7,050 nt of DNA, taken from contig JAEWKG010000099.1 in assembly GCA_023386135.1 (NCBI GenBank), positions 1 through 7,050 of the forward strand, written 5' to 3'. Positions within the stretch are counted from its first letter, which is position 1. Each line of letters opens with the position of its first letter. Below are positions 5,007 to 7,050 of this stretch, piece after piece. Origin of the DNA: Pseudomonadota bacterium. Its GTDB lineage: Bacteria; Pseudomonadota; Alphaproteobacteria; Sphingomonadales; Sphingomonadaceae. The translations under genes were made by a program, and so were the position numbers. The notes below the pieces were generated by a model. The model was given only the letters and a program-made list of their open reading frames with translations, did not search any database and was not told where the DNA came from.

Positions 5007-6992
5007 CTAAATGCCTAGTTTTGCTTTGATTTGCGGGACGATAGCCTCGGCGGTGATGCCGAACTTCGCGTAGAGGTCTTCCGCCGGGGCGGACGCGCCG
5101 AAACGGTCGAGGCCGATCCGTAGGCCGTTCGCCATTGTGTAGCGATCCCAGCCAAGCGTCGCACCAGCCTCGATCGAGACCCGCAGCAGCCGCTCGGGCG
5201 GTACGTTCGGCAGCAGGTCGTCCTTGTAGGACTGCGCCTGCGCTTCGAACAGTTCCATGCAAGGCATTGAAATCACGTCGGCACCGATCCCCTGCACTTC
5301 AAGTGCATCGGCAGTGGCGACGGCGACTTCGACCTCGGAGCCGGTGGCGATCAGGATCACCTTGCGCGCGGCCTTGGCGGCGCGCAGGCGATAGGCGCCC
5401 TGGGCTGAGAGGTTCCCGCCTTCGCTGCGCAGCTGCGGCAGGTTCTGCCTGCTGAGCGCGAGCACAGAAGGCGTTTCCGGGGTCGACAGCGCAAGCGCCC
5501 AGCACTCCGCGGTCTCGACCACGTCGCACGGGCGGAACACGTTGAGGTTGGGGATCAGGCGCAGGCTCATCAGCTGCTCGACCGGCTGGTGCGTGGGGCC
5601 GTCCTCGCCCAGCCCGATGCTGTCGTGGGTGAACACGTAGATCGCGCGGGTCTGCTGCAGTGCGCTCAGGCGCACCGCATTGCGGCAGTAGTCGCTGAAG
5701 ATCAGGAACGTGCCGCCGTAAGGGATCACTCCACCGTGGAGCGCCATGCCGTTCATCGCACAGGCCATGCCGAACTCGCGGATGCCGTAGTAGAGGTAGC
5801 GGCCGGCGTAGTCGTCGGCGGTGAGCGGACCGGTCGCCTTGGTGTTGGTGTTGTTCGAGCCGGTGAGGTCCGCCGAGCCGCCGATCATCGCCGGAAGCTG
5901 CGCGGTCAGCACCTCGAGCGCCATCTCGCTCGCCTTGCGGGTGGCGACGGTCTTGGGCTCGGCGATCAGGCCGGCGATGTAGGCGTCGAGCACGCCCGCC
6001 GGCACCTCGCCCCCCATGCGCGCCTTGAACTCGGGCGCCTTGCCCGACTGCTCGAGGCGCGCGTGCCACTCGCGGTGCGCCGCCGCGCCGCGCTCGCCGG
6101 TCGCGCGCCAGTCGGCGAGGATCTGGTCCGGGACTTGGAACGGCTCCGAGGTCCAACCGAGCGCGGTACGCGCCGCTGCGACCTCATCCGCGCCCAGCGC
6201 CGACCCGTGTACGCCGCTGGTGCCCTGCTTGTTGGGGGCGCCCTTGCCGATCACCGTGCGGCATTCGACCAGCACCGGCGACGCGTCGTGCGCCGCGGCT
6301 TCACCCAGCGCGCGGTCAATGTCGGCGTAGTCGTGCCCGTCGCATTCGATCACGTGCCATCCTGCAGCACGGTAGCGCGCGGGGATATCCTCGCAGGTCG
6401 AGAGGTCGGTCGAACCATCGATGGTGATGCGGTTCGAATCCCACAGCACTTTGAGGCGCCCGAGCCGCAGGTGCCCGGCGAGGCCGATCGCCTCGTGATT
6501 GACGCCCTCCATCAGGCATCCGTCGCCCGCGACCACCCAGGTGTGGTGATCGACCAGCGCGTCACCGTACCCGGCGTTCAGATGACGCTCGGCGATCGCC
6601 ATGCCGACCGCCATCGCCAGCCCTTGGCCGAGCGGGCCGGTGGTGCATTCGATGCCGGGGATGAGGAAGTTCTCCGGGTGCCCGGCGCATACGCTGCCGA
6701 GCTGGCGGAAGTTGCGGATGTCCTCAATTGTCGGCGAGGCGTAGCCTGAGAGGTAAAGTAGGCTGTAGATCAGCATCGAGCCGTGACCCGCCGACAGCAC
6801 GAAGCGGTCGCGGTCGGCCCAGTCGGGCGCTTGGCTGTCGAACCGGAGGTACTTCGACCACAGCACGGTAGCGACATCGGCCATGCCCATCGGCATGCCA
6901 GGATGCCCCGAATTCGCTGCCTGCACCGCGTCCATCGACAGCGCGCGGATGGCGTTCGCCATCGGCGCCAGGCGGGCGGGGTCGAGAGTCAT
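5007..6992 (-). CDS. tkt: Transketolase
   Basis: This thiamine-diphosphate enzyme moves two-carbon ketol units between sugar phosphates, linking the pentose phosphate pathway to fructose-6-phosphate and glyceraldehyde-3-phosphate. Read from the ATG at 6992 it has 661 residues, a typical length. Visible landmarks are H30 in NSGHPGMPMG, H70 in SAGHGSM, GHPE followed by TGPLGQG, the ThDP/Mg motif starting at G156-D157-G158 and ending at N187 in DSNRI, E406 in GIREFGM (cofactor activation), and H456 and H468 in THDSIGLGEDGPTHQP. All three transketolase domains (PP, Pyr and C-terminal) are complete. The frame also contains a TTG three codons earlier at 7001, but that leaves one base after the AGGAG site, so the ATG is preferred. 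It is the first complete gene of the cluster, and any promoter would lie in the last 58 bases or beyond the window. Confidence 0.98.
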   Translation of the reverse strand: MTLDPARLAPMANAIRALSMDAVQAANSGHPGMPMGMADVATVLWSKYLRFDSQAPDWADRDRFVLSAGHGSMLIYSLLYLSGYASPTIEDIRNFRQLGSVCAGHPENFLIPGIECTTGPLGQGLAMAVGMAIAERHLNAGYGDALVDHHTWVVAGDGCLMEGVNHEAIGLAGHLRLGRLKVLWDSNRITIDGSTDLSTCEDIPARYRAAGWHVIECDGHDYADIDRALGEAAAHDASPVLVECRTVIGKGAPNKQGTSGVHGSALGADEVAAARTALGWTSEPFQVPDQILADWRATGERGAAAHREWHARLEQSGKAPEFKARMGGEVPAGVLDAYIAGLIAEPKTVATRKASEMALEVLTAQLPAMIGGSADLTGSNNTNTKATGPLTADDYAGRYLYYGIREFGMACAMNGMALHGGVIPYGGTFLIFSDYCRNAVRLSALQQTRAIYVFTHDSIGLGEDGPTHQPVEQLMSLRLIPNLNVFRPCDVVETAECWALALSTPETPSVLALSRQNLPQLRSEGGNLSAQGAYRLRAAKAARKVILIATGSEVEVAVATADALEVQGIGADVISMPCMELFEAQAQSYKDDLLPNVPPERLLRVSIEAGATLGWDRYTMANGLRIGLDRFGASAPAEDLYAKFGITAEAIVPQIKAKLGI

Positions 6993-7002
6993 GAGGGCCA
7001 AG

Positions 7003-7007
7003 CTCCT
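7003..7007 (-). promoter_or_regulatory. Ribosome-binding site that sets the tkt start
   Basis: AGGAG lies 10 nt before the ATG at 6992 and only 1 nt before the in-frame TTG at 7001, so it supports the ATG as the true start. The surrounding GCAGGAGCTT is identical to the site before gap. Confidence 0.75.
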
Positions 7008-7019
7008 GCGGGACGATTC

Positions 7020-7050
7020 GGGGCGCGGGGGGGGCCCGCGGCGGCGGGGG
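7020..7050. other. Extremely G-rich, self-complementary window edge
   Basis: The last 31 bases contain almost only G and C, with an eight-G run at 7027-7034 and five Gs at 7046-7050. CGCGGG (7024-7029) and CCCGCG (7035-7040) can form a perfect 6-bp hairpin with a five-G loop. No gene or recognisable promoter element can be seen here. It lies in the tkt leader region and could be a true GC-rich leader or a low-quality sequence end. Confidence 0.5.

Noticed and set aside
2797..5010. A 737-codon open frame on the plus strand across gap and pgk
   Set aside because: It is antisense to two clearly conserved enzymes, is Arg/His/Val-rich with no recognisable domain, and includes a LSLSKG/FDKLRMS-like peptide that is just the translated REP-like repeat. 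Long antisense frames are expected in GC-rich DNA.
5589..6749. A 386-codon plus-strand open frame inside tkt
   Set aside because: It lies entirely antisense to transketolase, has no motif or ribosome-binding site, and has the composition of a codon-bias shadow.
6993..7001. TTG at 7001 as the tkt start
   Set aside because: It leaves one base after the AGGAG site and adds three unconserved residues; the ATG at 6992 has normal spacing.

Overview
This window is a GC-rich bacterial chromosome segment carrying a central-carbon gene cluster on the minus strand. The gene content and order, together with a REP-like hairpin pair between two genes, suggest an alphaproteobacterium, most likely Sphingomonadales (Sphingomonas, Erythrobacter or Novosphingobium relatives). 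That placement is inference from gene order and remembered repeat motifs, not a database match.

In transcription order (right to left), the cluster runs: transketolase (5007-6992), glyceraldehyde-3-phosphate dehydrogenase (3985-4992), phosphoglycerate kinase (2692-3894), a PaaI-type hotdog thioesterase (2237-2695), a putative 2OG-Fe(II) oxygenase-like protein (1590-2237), and a class I fructose-bisphosphate aldolase (649-1536). A small predicted lipoprotein of unknown function (130-591) follows on the same strand. The first 42 bases look like the last codons of a plus-strand gene that converges on the cluster. Gene spacing is tight: 14 nt between tkt and gap, a 4-nt overlap between pgk and the thioesterase, a 1-nt overlap between the thioesterase and the oxygenase, and 53 nt before the aldolase gene. 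The only structured gap is the 90 nt between gap and pgk.

The four sugar-phosphate enzymes fit together. Aldolase, GAPDH and PGK act in the triose section of glycolysis and gluconeogenesis, and transketolase links glyceraldehyde-3-phosphate and fructose-6-phosphate to the pentose phosphates. The thioesterase and oxygenase have no obvious place in this pathway, yet they sit inside the cluster with overlapping start and stop codons.

No wholly new system is evident; this is mostly core metabolism. The most interesting items are the gap-pgk REP-like pair, whose two units differ by compensatory stem changes and which abuts the pgk ribosome-binding site; the uncharacterised oxygenase-like gene in a sugar-metabolism operon; and the lipoprotein gene with atypical codon use. 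The right edge (about 7020-7050) is extremely G-rich and self-complementary and may be a sequence-end artefact.
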